DNA of 64,000 nt. Origin: Chryseobacterium herbae (GTDB lineage Bacteria > Bacteroidota > Bacteroidia > Flavobacteriales > Weeksellaceae). Numbering within the stretch: the first letter of the stretch is position 1; every line of letters begins with the position of its first letter. The notes under the pieces were generated by a model. That model saw only the letters and a list, made by a program, of their open reading frames with translations. It searched no databases and was not told the DNA's origin. Of the stretch, positions 51,441-60,900 are shown one piece after another. The translations under genes were made by a program, and so were the position numbers. The stretch is from NCBI RefSeq assembly GCF_025154075.1, contig NZ_JAOAMU010000007.1, forward strand, positions 291,001 through 355,000, in the 5' to 3' direction.

Positions 51441-52184
51441 TTATAGAAATAAATATTCCGGTTCTTTGATTTCAATATACTTCAAGAAAGATACTTCATC
51501 AAAATATCCGTTTTCATCAAGGATTTCAGGAATAAGTACCGATGCTTCATTTCCTCTTTCAAGGGCTTTGTTTTCTATTAATCTTCCTGATTTTCCTTCA
51601 ATTGTATTATGAGTGCTGAGTAAATATTGGGAATATATTTTACCCTCTGAAACTGTGTAGTGTCCATCTTCTGCAATAAGTGAAGTGTTTATGTTTCCTT
51701 GAATATAAGTTTGATGATCATTAGCGGAGGCCCCAAACAACACATTGCAGGAGAGACTTCCTGAGGAAAATAATGAACCGTTAACAATAATATTTTTAGC
51801 TTTTATATGACCAGTCACAATAAGCGTAACGTATTCTTCAATGAAAAGATTTCCGGTTAAATGAATATCGTCTTCAATAAGAATAATGATAAAGCCGTCA
51901 GCCGGTTCAGTAACTAAATTCAGAGAAGTTACACTTTCATTTTTCATAATAAAAATCTCCGGGTCGTCATTGTCAGTGTCCATCTGTAGCGCTGTTTCTC
52001 TCATTTTATCTGCCGTTTCTGCATCCATCATTTCAAGAAACTCTGATAGACTGTCTTGATCCCAATCGTCTCCGCTGGTGAACATCAATTCTAATGATTC
52101 GTCAATGGTAGCATATAATCTTTCAGAAGTTTTTTTTACCTTCTGATTTAATTGTTCTCTTGTTAGTTTTTCTGTTCTTTTCAT
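51441..52184 (-). CDS. Bactofilin-like/beta-helix protein, unknown
   Basis: The 247-residue product starts MKRTEKLTREQLNQKVK. The N-terminal third is helical and acidic. A middle right-handed beta-solenoid-like part (about 95-200, LIEDDIHLTGNLFIEEYVTL, GHIKAKNIIVNGSLFSSG, GNINTSLIAEDGHYTV) resembles bactofilin or polymer-forming repeats. The C-terminus is acidic. No catalytic motif. The start is ATG 52184; the longest frame starts at the TTG of a -7 box (TATTTTTG, 52233-52240). It is monocistronic. The name is uncertain. Confidence 0.6.
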   Translation of the reverse strand: MKRTEKLTREQLNQKVKKTSERLYATIDESLELMFTSGDDWDQDSLSEFLEMMDAETADKMRETALQMDTDNDDPEIFIMKNESVTSLNLVTEPADGFIIILIEDDIHLTGNLFIEEYVTLIVTGHIKAKNIIVNGSLFSSGSLSCNVLFGASANDHQTYIQGNINTSLIAEDGHYTVSEGKIYSQYLLSTHNTIEGKSGRLIENKALERGNEASVLIPEILDENGYFDEVSFLKYIEIKEPEYLFL

Positions 52185-52232
52185 TGGTGTTTGGGATAAA
52201 ATAAGGAAAGTATATCTGTATGGATTAGGATA

Positions 52233-52240
52233 CAAAAATA
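52233..52240 (-). promoter_or_regulatory. -7 promoter box of the beta-helix protein gene
   Basis: On the minus strand TATTTTTG matches TAnnTTTG. It lies 48 bases before the ATG. Confidence 0.5.
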
Positions 52241-52373
52241 GGTTAAAAAACCATTTAGGAATTAAAAGTAAGTTTAAAATTAAGTTAAGAACAGTTTCCC
52301 CAATTTCTTATTCAGTTTTTTTTGATATATTGTCATAGAGATTGATTTTATTAATCAAACAAACCTATTCACA

Positions 52374-52961
52374 ATGTCGAAAGAAACCGCTCCGCTTATC
52401 AGTTATTTTAAAACCTATATTCCTCTGTCAAAGGAAGAAATTGATGTATTGGAAGAAAGAATAACCGAGAGGAGAATCAAAAGAAAACAGTTTATTCTTC
52501 AGGAAAATGAGGTGTGCCAATATTATACCTTTGTGGTTTCCGGATGTTTTAAAATGTTCAGCATAGATAAAGACGGAGTAGAGCATAACCTGCAGTTTGC
52601 TTCTGAAAATGACTGGATTGTAGATATTGACAGTTTCCACAACAAAAAGCCCAGCAAATTACACATCATAGCCCTTGAAAATTCTGTTGTGCTGCAGATT
52701 GAAAAGAATGATCTGTGGTTTTTGTATACCTATTATCCAAAGTTTGACCGGAACTTCAGAGTGATCATTGAACACAAATTTATCGAACTTCAGAACCGTA
52801 TGCTTCAAAATATCAGTGCAACAGGAGATGAAAAGTATGAATTCTTCCTTAAACAGTATCCGCAGCTGGCCAACCGTCTTTCCAATACACAAATCGCTTC
52901 CTATCTGGGAATTACGCCTCAGTTTCTCAGTAAAATCCGCGCGAAAAGAGTAAAGGATTAA
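52374..52961 (+). CDS. Crp/Fnr-family transcription regulator
   Basis: The 195-residue protein has a cyclic-nucleotide-binding beta-roll (QFILQENEVCQYYTFVVSGCFKMF, NDWIVDIDSF). The C-terminal HTH is a winged-helix (LSNTQIASYLGITPQFLSKIRAKRVKD). The FNR Fe-S cysteines are absent. Such regulators in Bacteroidetes often sense small molecules. It is 130 bases before the F420-reductase-like gene on the same strand, and may regulate it. Confidence 0.86.
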   Translation: MSKETAPLISYFKTYIPLSKEEIDVLEERITERRIKRKQFILQENEVCQYYTFVVSGCFKMFSIDKDGVEHNLQFASENDWIVDIDSFHNKKPSKLHIIALENSVVLQIEKNDLWFLYTYYPKFDRNFRVIIEHKFIELQNRMLQNISATGDEKYEFFLKQYPQLANRLSNTQIASYLGITPQFLSKIRAKRVKD

Positions 52962-53053
52962 TCTGTTTTATGAAACTATATTAAGAATTCACCTTACCAA
53001 TTGGTAAGATGTTTTCTTAAACTTGTTTGCCGGTTTTTCACCATTATCTGTGC

Positions 53054-53061
53054 TAATTTTG
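53054..53061 (+). promoter_or_regulatory. -7 promoter box of the F420-reductase-like gene
   Basis: TAATTTTG matches TAnnTTTG, 30 bases before the ATG at 53092. Confidence 0.6.
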
Positions 53062-53091
53062 ACCCATACAAAAACATTAAAATTTACAAAA

Positions 53092-53742
53092 ATGGAAACA
53101 CAGAAAAAAGTAGCAGTTATCGGATTGGGAAATATCGGTAAAGCAGTAGCGAATAATTTAGTAAACAATAAGTATAACGTTATCGTAGCCACTAGAAATG
53201 CAAACGAAGCGAATGATTTCGCTGCGCAGTCAGGTGGATTTGCAAAAAGCACAACGATTGAAGAGGCAATCAATAAGGCAGATATTATTATACCTGCAAT
53301 AGGGTTTGGTTCTTTTAAGGATTTCTTTAGTGACAACGGAAGTAGTTTACAAGGTAAAATCATTGTTGATGTTTCTAACCCAATTGCTCCGGACGGAAAT
53401 GGCGGATTTAAGAAGATCATCGGAGAAATGGAGTCAGCAGGAGAATTGAACAAGGCGATCCTTCCTAAAGGGGCTAAACTGGTTAAAGCCTTCGGAACAC
53501 TGGGTGCAGGAACACTGGCATCATCGTCCAATCACGAGCCTGAAAAAGATGTATTATTTTATGCTTCTGATGATACGGAAATCAATAATGATATTGAAGA
53601 AGTGATCAGAGAAACAGGTTTTGAACCTTTAAGAGTAGGAGGTATTGATCAGTCCATCCGTATTGAAGTTTTCGGAGATCTTCATGAATTCGGGAAACTG
53701 GGAAAAACAGTGAACATCGAGGAAGCTAAGTCAAAACTGTAA
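53092..53742 (+). CDS. NADPH-dependent F420-reductase-like protein
   Basis: The 216-residue protein starts METQKKVAVIGLGNIGKAVA, with the GLGNIG nucleotide loop. IIVDVSNPIAPDGNG and KLVKAFGTLGAG follow. This is the F420H2:NADP oxidoreductase-like fold, also common in bacteria lacking F420, where it acts as an NAD(P)-linked reductase of unknown substrate. The start is ATG 53092, fixed by the -7 box. It overlaps the next gene by one base (TAATG). Confidence 0.82.
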   Translation: METQKKVAVIGLGNIGKAVANNLVNNKYNVIVATRNANEANDFAAQSGGFAKSTTIEEAINKADIIIPAIGFGSFKDFFSDNGSSLQGKIIVDVSNPIAPDGNGGFKKIIGEMESAGELNKAILPKGAKLVKAFGTLGAGTLASSSNHEPEKDVLFYASDDTEINNDIEEVIRETGFEPLRVGGIDQSIRIEVFGDLHEFGKLGKTVNIEEAKSKL

Positions 53743-54245
53743 TGATGAAAAAAATCTTCATCGCCGCTCAGGTCATATTTCTATTATCAGCCTGTACCGA
53801 AAAAAAGGAAAACAATAGTCCTGCAATTAACAAATCAGCAGAAAAAAATACCACAATGGAAAACGATATAAAAAAGAATATAGAAGAAACTCTTTACGCC
53901 TACGAAAATGCCCTTAATGCTTCATCTACTGAACAGGTATTACCCTTGTACACCAAGAACGGGATATTCATGCCTCAGGGAGCGCCAAGTGCAGAGGGAC
54001 AGGAACAATTGAAAGGAGCTTATGATTTTGTTTTCAAAATGTTACAGCTTAATGTGAAGTTTAGAATTGATGAAATTACTTTAATCAATGAAAACTATGC
54101 GATTGCCCGTACCATGTCTAAGGGAACACAGTTGATCCACGCAGAAAATAAAACGACACCGGAAGAAAACCGTGAACTGTTTGTCCTGGAAAAGGAAGAC
54201 GGGAAATGGAAGATCGCCCGATATATGTTTAACAAAGCGAAATAA
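53742..54245 (+). CDS. SnoaL-like DUF4440 lipoprotein
   Basis: The 167-residue protein has a lipoprotein signal (FLLSACTEK, Cys16). A SnoaL/NTF2-like fold follows (YENALNASSTEQVLPLYTKNGIFMPQGAPSAEG, ILINENYAIAR-like, KEDGKWKIARYMFN). Its start overlaps the stop of the preceding gene, so the two are coexpressed. The role is unknown. Confidence 0.78.
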   Translation: MMKKIFIAAQVIFLLSACTEKKENNSPAINKSAEKNTTMENDIKKNIEETLYAYENALNASSTEQVLPLYTKNGIFMPQGAPSAEGQEQLKGAYDFVFKMLQLNVKFRIDEITLINENYAIARTMSKGTQLIHAENKTTPEENRELFVLEKEDGKWKIARYMFNKAK

Positions 54246-54276
54246 AAAAATGCCTGACCAACGTCAGGCATTTTTT
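54244..54276. terminator. Bidirectional terminator
   Basis: AAAAAATGCCTGAC and GTCAGGCATTTTTT form a 14-bp stem on a CAAC loop. It serves the plus-strand DUF4440 and the minus-strand EamA gene. Confidence 0.9.
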
Positions 54277-55166
54277 AAGGTTTTATATGAATTGCGTTTT
54301 GACTTTCGGTTGTCTGCCATCACATTGAGGATCACGCCTAAAAGAATCAGTGTGATGCCGATGAGTAAATTGGTGGTGAACCGTTCATGAAACATAAGAA
54401 CACTGACCAATACAGCAACTACAGGTTCCAACGCTCCCAAAATAGCCGTGGGTGTAGATCCGATATATTTGATCGCATATACTAAACATAGGCCGGAAAT
54501 AACCGTCGTCAGGAAGGCAAAAACAATGAAATTTAAAAATACAGATAGGGAAGGAATAGCGAAAGATTCACCTTCGGCCGATGCTTTGATCATAAAAAAT
54601 GCTGAAGTGAAAAGCATAGAATAGAAAGAAAGCTTGAACCCTGAAACCTTCAGATCAGATTTATTCACGATCACCATATAGAGTGCATAAAACAATGAGC
54701 TCAGCATGACAATTCCGAGGCCTGCAAAATTGATTTCGAAACCTTTTCCTTTTAAACATAAAACGATGACCCCTGCAAAAGCAAACAACAGGGATAATAC
54801 AGATAGTTTGGTCAGTTTTTCCTTGTAAAAAAAGAACATGATCAAAGCGACAATGACCGGATAAATGAACAGCACCGTGGAAGCGATTCCCGGTGTCAGG
54901 AAATCATAGCCGATGAACAGAAATTCTGAGGACAAAGCATAGCAGACTCCCAAAACAGACAGAATCAAAGCTTCTTTTTTATTGATCTTCAGACTTTCTT
55001 TGGAATACAGCAGATATCCTCCGATCATCAGGGCAGAAAATAAAAACCGGTAGAACAAAGTAATGTCCATTGAAAAATTAGCCTTCTTCAGTGGCAGAAT
55101 AAAGATCGGGATCAGTCCAAATGAAACCGACGACAAAACTCCCAACAGGTAACCCTTAAATTTCAT
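54264..55166 (-). CDS. EamA/DMT-family transporter
   Basis: The 300-residue membrane protein has ten hydrophobic segments in two five-helix halves. The second half ends with GSTPTAILGALEPVVAVLVSVLMFHERFT, the EamA signature. The C-terminus is basic. It exports small solutes, often amino acids or nucleosides. The 3' end overlaps the bidirectional terminator, whose stem lies within the last codons. Confidence 0.85.
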   Translation of the reverse strand: MKFKGYLLGVLSSVSFGLIPIFILPLKKANFSMDITLFYRFLFSALMIGGYLLYSKESLKINKKEALILSVLGVCYALSSEFLFIGYDFLTPGIASTVLFIYPVIVALIMFFFYKEKLTKLSVLSLLFAFAGVIVLCLKGKGFEINFAGLGIVMLSSLFYALYMVIVNKSDLKVSGFKLSFYSMLFTSAFFMIKASAEGESFAIPSLSVFLNFIVFAFLTTVISGLCLVYAIKYIGSTPTAILGALEPVVAVLVSVLMFHERFTTNLLIGITLILLGVILNVMADNRKSKRNSYKTLKNA

Positions 55167-55331
55167 TTGCTATTTTGTTTTTTTGTATGAGGCTAAGGTT
55201 AAGATTAAGGCTGAGCGTGTGTAAGTAGGTTAATTTGAGCCTGTATAAATACTCAACTATTATAACCCAAAACTTTAACTCCCAAAAAAGTATCCCGCAA
55301 CTTCCATTCTTCAATTTGAGATTATTTTATA

Positions 55332-55362
55332 AAAAACCACTGAAAATAATTCAGTGGTTTTT
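55332..55362 (-). terminator. Rho-independent terminator of the minus-strand acyltransferase gene
   Basis: AAAAACCACTGAA and TTCAGTGGTTTTT form a perfect 13-bp stem 25 bases after the stop. It is symmetric but belongs to the minus-strand gene. Confidence 0.82.
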
Positions 55363-55386
55363 AAGATGTATATGATGATATCAATA

Positions 55387-56649
55387 TTACATTTGTTTGT
55401 ACTCGATATTCATCTGTTTTTCCATTTCCTTGTAATGTCCGGAAGTTAATTTTTCACGGATACCGTCGAAAGCGGCTAATGTTTCATTAATTTCTGAATC
55501 TGTATGTGATGCAGTCGGGATCAGTCTTAATAAGATCATTCCCTTAGGAATTACAGGATATACCACTACTGAGGTGAAAACGCCGTAGTTCTCTCTAAGG
55601 TCTTTAGCAAGAAGGGTAGCTTCAATCGTAGTTCCTTCAATAAAAACAGGTGTTACACACGTATTGGTGTTTCCAAGGTTGTACCCTCTCTCTTTCAGAC
55701 CGTTTTGAAGTTTATATACATTCTCCCACAATTTAGCTTTGATTTCGGGACGTGTTCTTAAAAGCTCCAGTCTTTTCAAACCTCCGATTACCATTGGCAT
55801 GGTCAGAGATTTAGCAAAAATCTGAGAACGAAGATTATATTTTAAAAATCTGATGATCGTTTCATCTCCGGAAAGGAAAGCTCCGAAACCGGCCATAGAT
55901 TTAGCAAAAGTAGAGAAATAAACATCAATCTGATCCTGACATCCCTGCTCCTCACCAGCTCCCGCTCCGGTTTTACCCAAAGTTCCAAAACCGTGTGCAT
56001 CATCTACCAGTAGTCTGAAATTGAATTTAGATTTTAAGTCGCATATTTCTTTCAGTTTCCCCTGCATTCCTCTCATTCCGAAAACCCCTTCAGTAATCAC
56101 TAAAATTCCCCCTCCGTTTTCTTCTGCTACTTTAGTGGCTCTGGCTAAGTTTTTCTCTAAACTTTCTATATCATTATGCTTGAACGTAAAGCTTTTCCCC
56201 ATGTGAAGACGAACTCCGTCTACGATACATGCGTGAGAATCAGCGTCATATACAATTACATCATGTCTTGTTACCAATGCATCGATAGCTGAAACCATTC
56301 CCTGGTAACCGAAATTCAATAAATAAGCAGCTTCTTTCTGAGTGAATTCCGCCAATTCTTTTTCCAATTGCTGATGTTGCTGGGTTTCTCCTGACATCGC
56401 TCTTGCGCCCATCGGATAAAACATTCCGAATTCTGCAGCAGCTTTCGCATCAGCTTCTAAAACTTCCGGGTGGTTACAAAGTCCTAAATAATCGTTTGCA
56501 CTCCAGAAAATTACATCCTTACCTTGAAATTTCATTCTTGGACCAATTGGACCTTCCAGTTTTGGGAAAACAAAATACCCTTCAGCATAATCTGCAAACT
56601 GTCCCAATGGACCTGGATTTTGTTTAATACGTTCAAAAATATCTAACAT
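55387..56649 (-). CDS. PLP-dependent acyltransferase (alpha-oxoamine synthase family), probable cysteate acyltransferase
   Basis: The 420-residue fold-type I enzyme resembles serine palmitoyltransferase and 2-amino-3-ketobutyrate-CoA ligase. It has NDYLGLCNHPEV, the DADSHACIVDG His, VDDAHGFGTLGKTGAG and STFAKSMAGFGAF with PLP Lys250. These enzymes condense an amino acid with an acyl thioester and release CO2. Its neighbour 80 bases upstream is a cysteine-synthase-like gene, an arrangement expected for cysteate synthase plus cysteate acyltransferase, which make the capnine base of sulfonolipids. The substrate is inferred from this pairing and from the taxon, not from a residue signature. Confidence 0.78.
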   Translation of the reverse strand: MLDIFERIKQNPGPLGQFADYAEGYFVFPKLEGPIGPRMKFQGKDVIFWSANDYLGLCNHPEVLEADAKAAAEFGMFYPMGARAMSGETQQHQQLEKELAEFTQKEAAYLLNFGYQGMVSAIDALVTRHDVIVYDADSHACIVDGVRLHMGKSFTFKHNDIESLEKNLARATKVAEENGGGILVITEGVFGMRGMQGKLKEICDLKSKFNFRLLVDDAHGFGTLGKTGAGAGEEQGCQDQIDVYFSTFAKSMAGFGAFLSGDETIIRFLKYNLRSQIFAKSLTMPMVIGGLKRLELLRTRPEIKAKLWENVYKLQNGLKERGYNLGNTNTCVTPVFIEGTTIEATLLAKDLRENYGVFTSVVVYPVIPKGMILLRLIPTASHTDSEINETLAAFDGIREKLTSGHYKEMEKQMNIEYKQM

Positions 56650-56728
56650 TTTGTATAGTAATTTTTAAGTGAAAAAGTCTTTCCTGTAAAACACAAAAGA
56701 CTTTATTGGTATCGTGGTTTATATATTT

Positions 56729-57766
56729 CTATTTGATGAATTCTGTTTTGAAAACTTCATCATAGTTGTGTACGCAGTTATTTACAAAACCCTGTTCGGC
56801 CATCCATTTGTCGCTGTATACCTTCGTGATATATCTCGAACCGTGATCCGGGAATATCAGGACAATGATGTCGTCTTTGGTAAGCTCGTGAGACTGTGCA
56901 TACTGAATCAGGGCCTGGGTTACAGCTCCTGTAGTATATCCACCCATGATAGCTTCCTTAAGCGCTATTTCACGGGTTCTGTAAGCGGACATCTCGTCAT
57001 TTACTCTTACAAACTCATCTACCTTGTCAAAAAGAAGGGCAGCAGGGATCAAATTTTTCCCCATTCCTTCGATTTGGTAAGGATGTACATCTTCTTTATG
57101 GATCTCTCCGGTTTCGTGGTAGCTTTTCAGGATAGACCCGTCAGCATCCACACCGATGATCTTGACAGCAGGATTTTTCTCTTTTAGAAATTTCCCCGAA
57201 CCGGACAATGTTCCACCTGTTCCAGTGCAGGCAAAAAGGTGTGTGATTTTACCCTCTGTCTGCTCCCAAATTTCAGGACCTGTAGTCTGGTAGTGTGCAT
57301 CAATATTCAACTCATTAAAATATTGATTGATGTAAACTGAATTTGGTGTCTCTGAAGCTATTCTTTTAGCTACTTCATAATATGATCTCGGATCGTCTGC
57401 TGCAACATTAGCCGGGCAAATGTATACAGTAGCCCCTAATGCTTTTAAATAAGCAATTTTCTCAGGCTTTGTTTTGTCGCTTACCGCCAGAATACATTTA
57501 TATCCCTTGATAATACAGACCATCGCAATAGAAAAACCGGTATTTCCGGAAGTAGTTTCTACAACTACTGAATCTTCCTTTAATAAACCTTTTTGTTCAG
57601 CGTTTTCTATAATATGAAGTGCTATTCTATCTTTTGTGGAATGTCCAGGATTATATGATTCTAACTTGGCATAAACGGTTGCAGGAATATCTTTTGTAAC
57701 AGTATTAAGCTTCACCATAGGAGTATGTCCTATTAGGCCAAGAATATTATCGTAAACATTACTCAT
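56729..57766 (-). CDS. Cysteine-synthase-family PLP enzyme, probable cysteate synthase
   Basis: The 345-residue fold-type II enzyme has GHTPMVKLN near the start, PLP Lys45 in NPGHSTKDR, the substrate loop TTSGNTG (residues 71-77) and CTGTGGTLSGSG, the phosphate-binding loop. It would exchange a leaving group on a serine derivative for a sulfur nucleophile. Next to the acyltransferase it probably makes cysteate from phosphoserine and sulfite for sulfonolipids, but cystathionine or cysteine synthesis is a standing alternative. The downstream gene follows at 80 bases on the same strand. Confidence 0.78.
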   Translation of the reverse strand: MSNVYDNILGLIGHTPMVKLNTVTKDIPATVYAKLESYNPGHSTKDRIALHIIENAEQKGLLKEDSVVVETTSGNTGFSIAMVCIIKGYKCILAVSDKTKPEKIAYLKALGATVYICPANVAADDPRSYYEVAKRIASETPNSVYINQYFNELNIDAHYQTTGPEIWEQTEGKITHLFACTGTGGTLSGSGKFLKEKNPAVKIIGVDADGSILKSYHETGEIHKEDVHPYQIEGMGKNLIPAALLFDKVDEFVRVNDEMSAYRTREIALKEAIMGGYTTGAVTQALIQYAQSHELTKDDIIVLIFPDHGSRYITKVYSDKWMAEQGFVNNCVHNYDEVFKTEFIK

Positions 57767-57988
57767 TATTTGTTATTTTCAATAAAAATCTGACCGCAAA
57801 AATACAAAAAAATAAATAATTACTAAACTTTTGTTTGATTTCAAGCCAGCGATTCAGCAAAATTTATTTTCTGATTTGCAATCTTACGCGAAGTACGATC
57901 ACAAATACTACGCCAAATTTTTTAAATTTTGTTAAAAACACCACGGAATGCTATAAAAGCCTTATTTTCGCGTAATTGATTTAATACT

Positions 57989-60900
57989 ATGAAAAATTGG
58001 ACTTTTAAGCAATGGAACACCGTTTTAGGATGGGTGATTTTTGTCATTGCATTTTTCACGTACTTGTCGACCATAGAACCCAATTTCAGTTTCTGGGACT
58101 GCGGCGAGTACATTTCCTCAGCTGTAAAACTTGAAGTAACGCACGCTCCCGGAGCGGCTTTATTCCAGATCGTGGGTGCCGTGGCAGCCATTTTTGCTTT
58201 AGGAAAAGGAGAAAACTATTCTATCGTCATCAATGCAATGTCTGCATTATTCAGTGCACTGACGATTTTATTCCTATTCTGGACGATTACACATTTTGTA
58301 AGAAGACTTTTAAACAAGGATTTTGAAGAAGTAACGAAGCACCAGGAAATTTCTATTCTTTTTGCAGGAGCGGTAGGAGCATTGTGCTTCACGTTCTCAG
58401 ATACCTTCTGGTTTTCTGCAGTAGAAGGGGAAGTATATTCCATGGCTTCTATGTTTATCGCCTTGTTGGTATGGCTGATTACAAAATGGGAAAACGAGTA
58501 CCTGGCAAAAGACAGCGAAAGATGGATCATCCTTATTTTCTTTGTATTAGGACTTTCTGTAGGGGTACACATGATGGGGATGCTTGCAGTACCGGCCGTA
58601 TGTTTGGTATATTATGCAAGAAATTACAAATTTACCTGGAAAAACTTTATCTGGGCGAATGCGATCACACTGGGAATTTTGATCATTGTTTTCAAAATTA
58701 TCTTCCCATTGATCATGACGATGTTCGGAAGACTTGAAATATTCTTCGTGAACGGACTTGGACTACCTTTCCACTCAGGAACGATCGTCGCATTTATTTT
58801 AATGACAGTAGCATGTTTCTTCATCATCAAATATGCAAGAAAAGCTAAGAAAAATATTTATCAGACTGCTGCATTGTCAGTGGTTTTTATGATCATCGGG
58901 TTCTCATGCTGGATGGTCATTCCAATCAGAGCGAATGCGAATCCTCCGATGAACCTTAATGATCCGGATACAGCTATTGGTATGCTGGATTACTATAACA
59001 GAGAGCAGTACGGTGACTGGCCAACTATTTACGGACAAAACTATACCGCTTTCCTTGATGCCAACGGAATTGAGAAAAATGAAGACGGAAGTTTCAAGAC
59101 TCAAAAAACAGGTGAGATCTATGAAAAGGATGAGAAAACCGGAACGTACAGAAAAACGGGTGACCGTTTCAACTATGTTTTCAGTAAATCTCAGATCAGC
59201 TTAATGCCAAGAATGTTCAATGAAGATAAGGATGTGATGGCAAACTACATTTCAATGTACGGAGCTCCGGATTTCACCTTCAATTACGCCAATGAAGAAG
59301 TGGCAGACAATCCTCAGGCGAAGCAGATCTTTGACGAATTAAGAGGGAAATATGAAGATAAATCTATCACAGCGGCCGATTATCTGAAAGTGAAACCTTA
59401 TAACCTGATCAATGTTCAGAAGCCTTCACTGGCTCAGAATATGGACTATTTCATTACATTCCAGAACGGTTATTATTTCGTAAGATATCTGATGTGGAAC
59501 TTCGTGGGAAGACAGAACGACCTTGAAGGAAACATGGAAAATACAAAAGGAAACTGGATTTCAGGAATTTCTTTTATAGACAATGCTTTATTAGGAAACC
59601 AGGATAAAATGCCTGCAAAATTCCAGAATGAAAGTACAGTGAAGTTCTTCTTTTTACCATTACTATTAGGACTGATCGGATTCTTTTTCCAACTAAACAG
59701 AGACTTTGGAAGATTCTATGCGCTTCTTTCCTTATTTGTTTTAACCAGTGTAGGAATTGTTTTCTATACAGGGGTGAAACCATTTGAACCAAGAGAAAGA
59801 GATTATGCGATGGTAGGCTCGTTCTATGCATTTGCCATCTGGATCGGAATGGGTGCCGGCGCTATTTTATGGTTGGTCCAGTCCAAAATAAAATCTAACG
59901 GAGCGAATATCGCATTTGGTGTAGTTCTATTAGGCGTACCTTTCATGATGGGCTTCCAGAACTATAATGTACATGACAGAAGCAACAGATATACGGCTTA
60001 CGACTATGCTTATTCCGTATTAAAATCACTTCCTAAAAACGACATCTTATTTGTTTACGGAGATAATGACACGTATCCGGTATGGGCTATCCAGGAAACG
60101 GAAAGATTCAGGGATGATGTAAAAGTGGTGAATTTCACGCTTGCTTCTACACCTTGGAATTTAGACCAGATCAAGAGAAAAACATACAACGCGGCAGGAA
60201 TTCCAAGCCAGTTGACTCATGATGACTACAGAGACGGTGTCAACGACCAGATCTATATGATGAAGAAAGAAGACTGGGAAGGCGTTTTCTCTATGTTAAA
60301 AGAACAAGGCGTTGCGGATACACAATTTGCAGGATTCAGAAAATACCTTACTCAGGATTCATTAACGCTGAAAGAGGCGGTGAATTTCATCAAGTTCAAA
60401 TCTCCTGAAAAAGACGAACTTTTGAAAATGTACTTCGGGGAAGAGAAGTTTGAGAAATACAATATCCTTCCGGTAAATAAATTCATTCTTCCTGTGAATA
60501 AGGAAAATGCATTAAAGGCAGGAATCATCAATCAGGCAGATCTTCCAAACGTAGTGAACCAGATTATGATCACTTATAAAGGAAACACGCTTTATAAAAA
60601 TAACCTGATCATGCTGGATATGTTGGCGAACTTCGACTGGAAACGTCCAATCAACTTCTCATCAGGAGGAATCTACGACAACGAAAATATTTTTTATCTG
60701 AATGAATACCTTCAGTTTGACGGATTCAGCTACAGATTGGTTCCTATCCATACGACTCAGAATGTAGATGGAGATATGGGAAGAGTAGATCCAAATTCTT
60801 TATATAATGTAGTGAAAAACTTCAGATGGGGTAATTTTAAACATTTAAAAAGCCACTTTGATGAAACCGCTACATCCAATATCATGAGCTACAGAATGTC

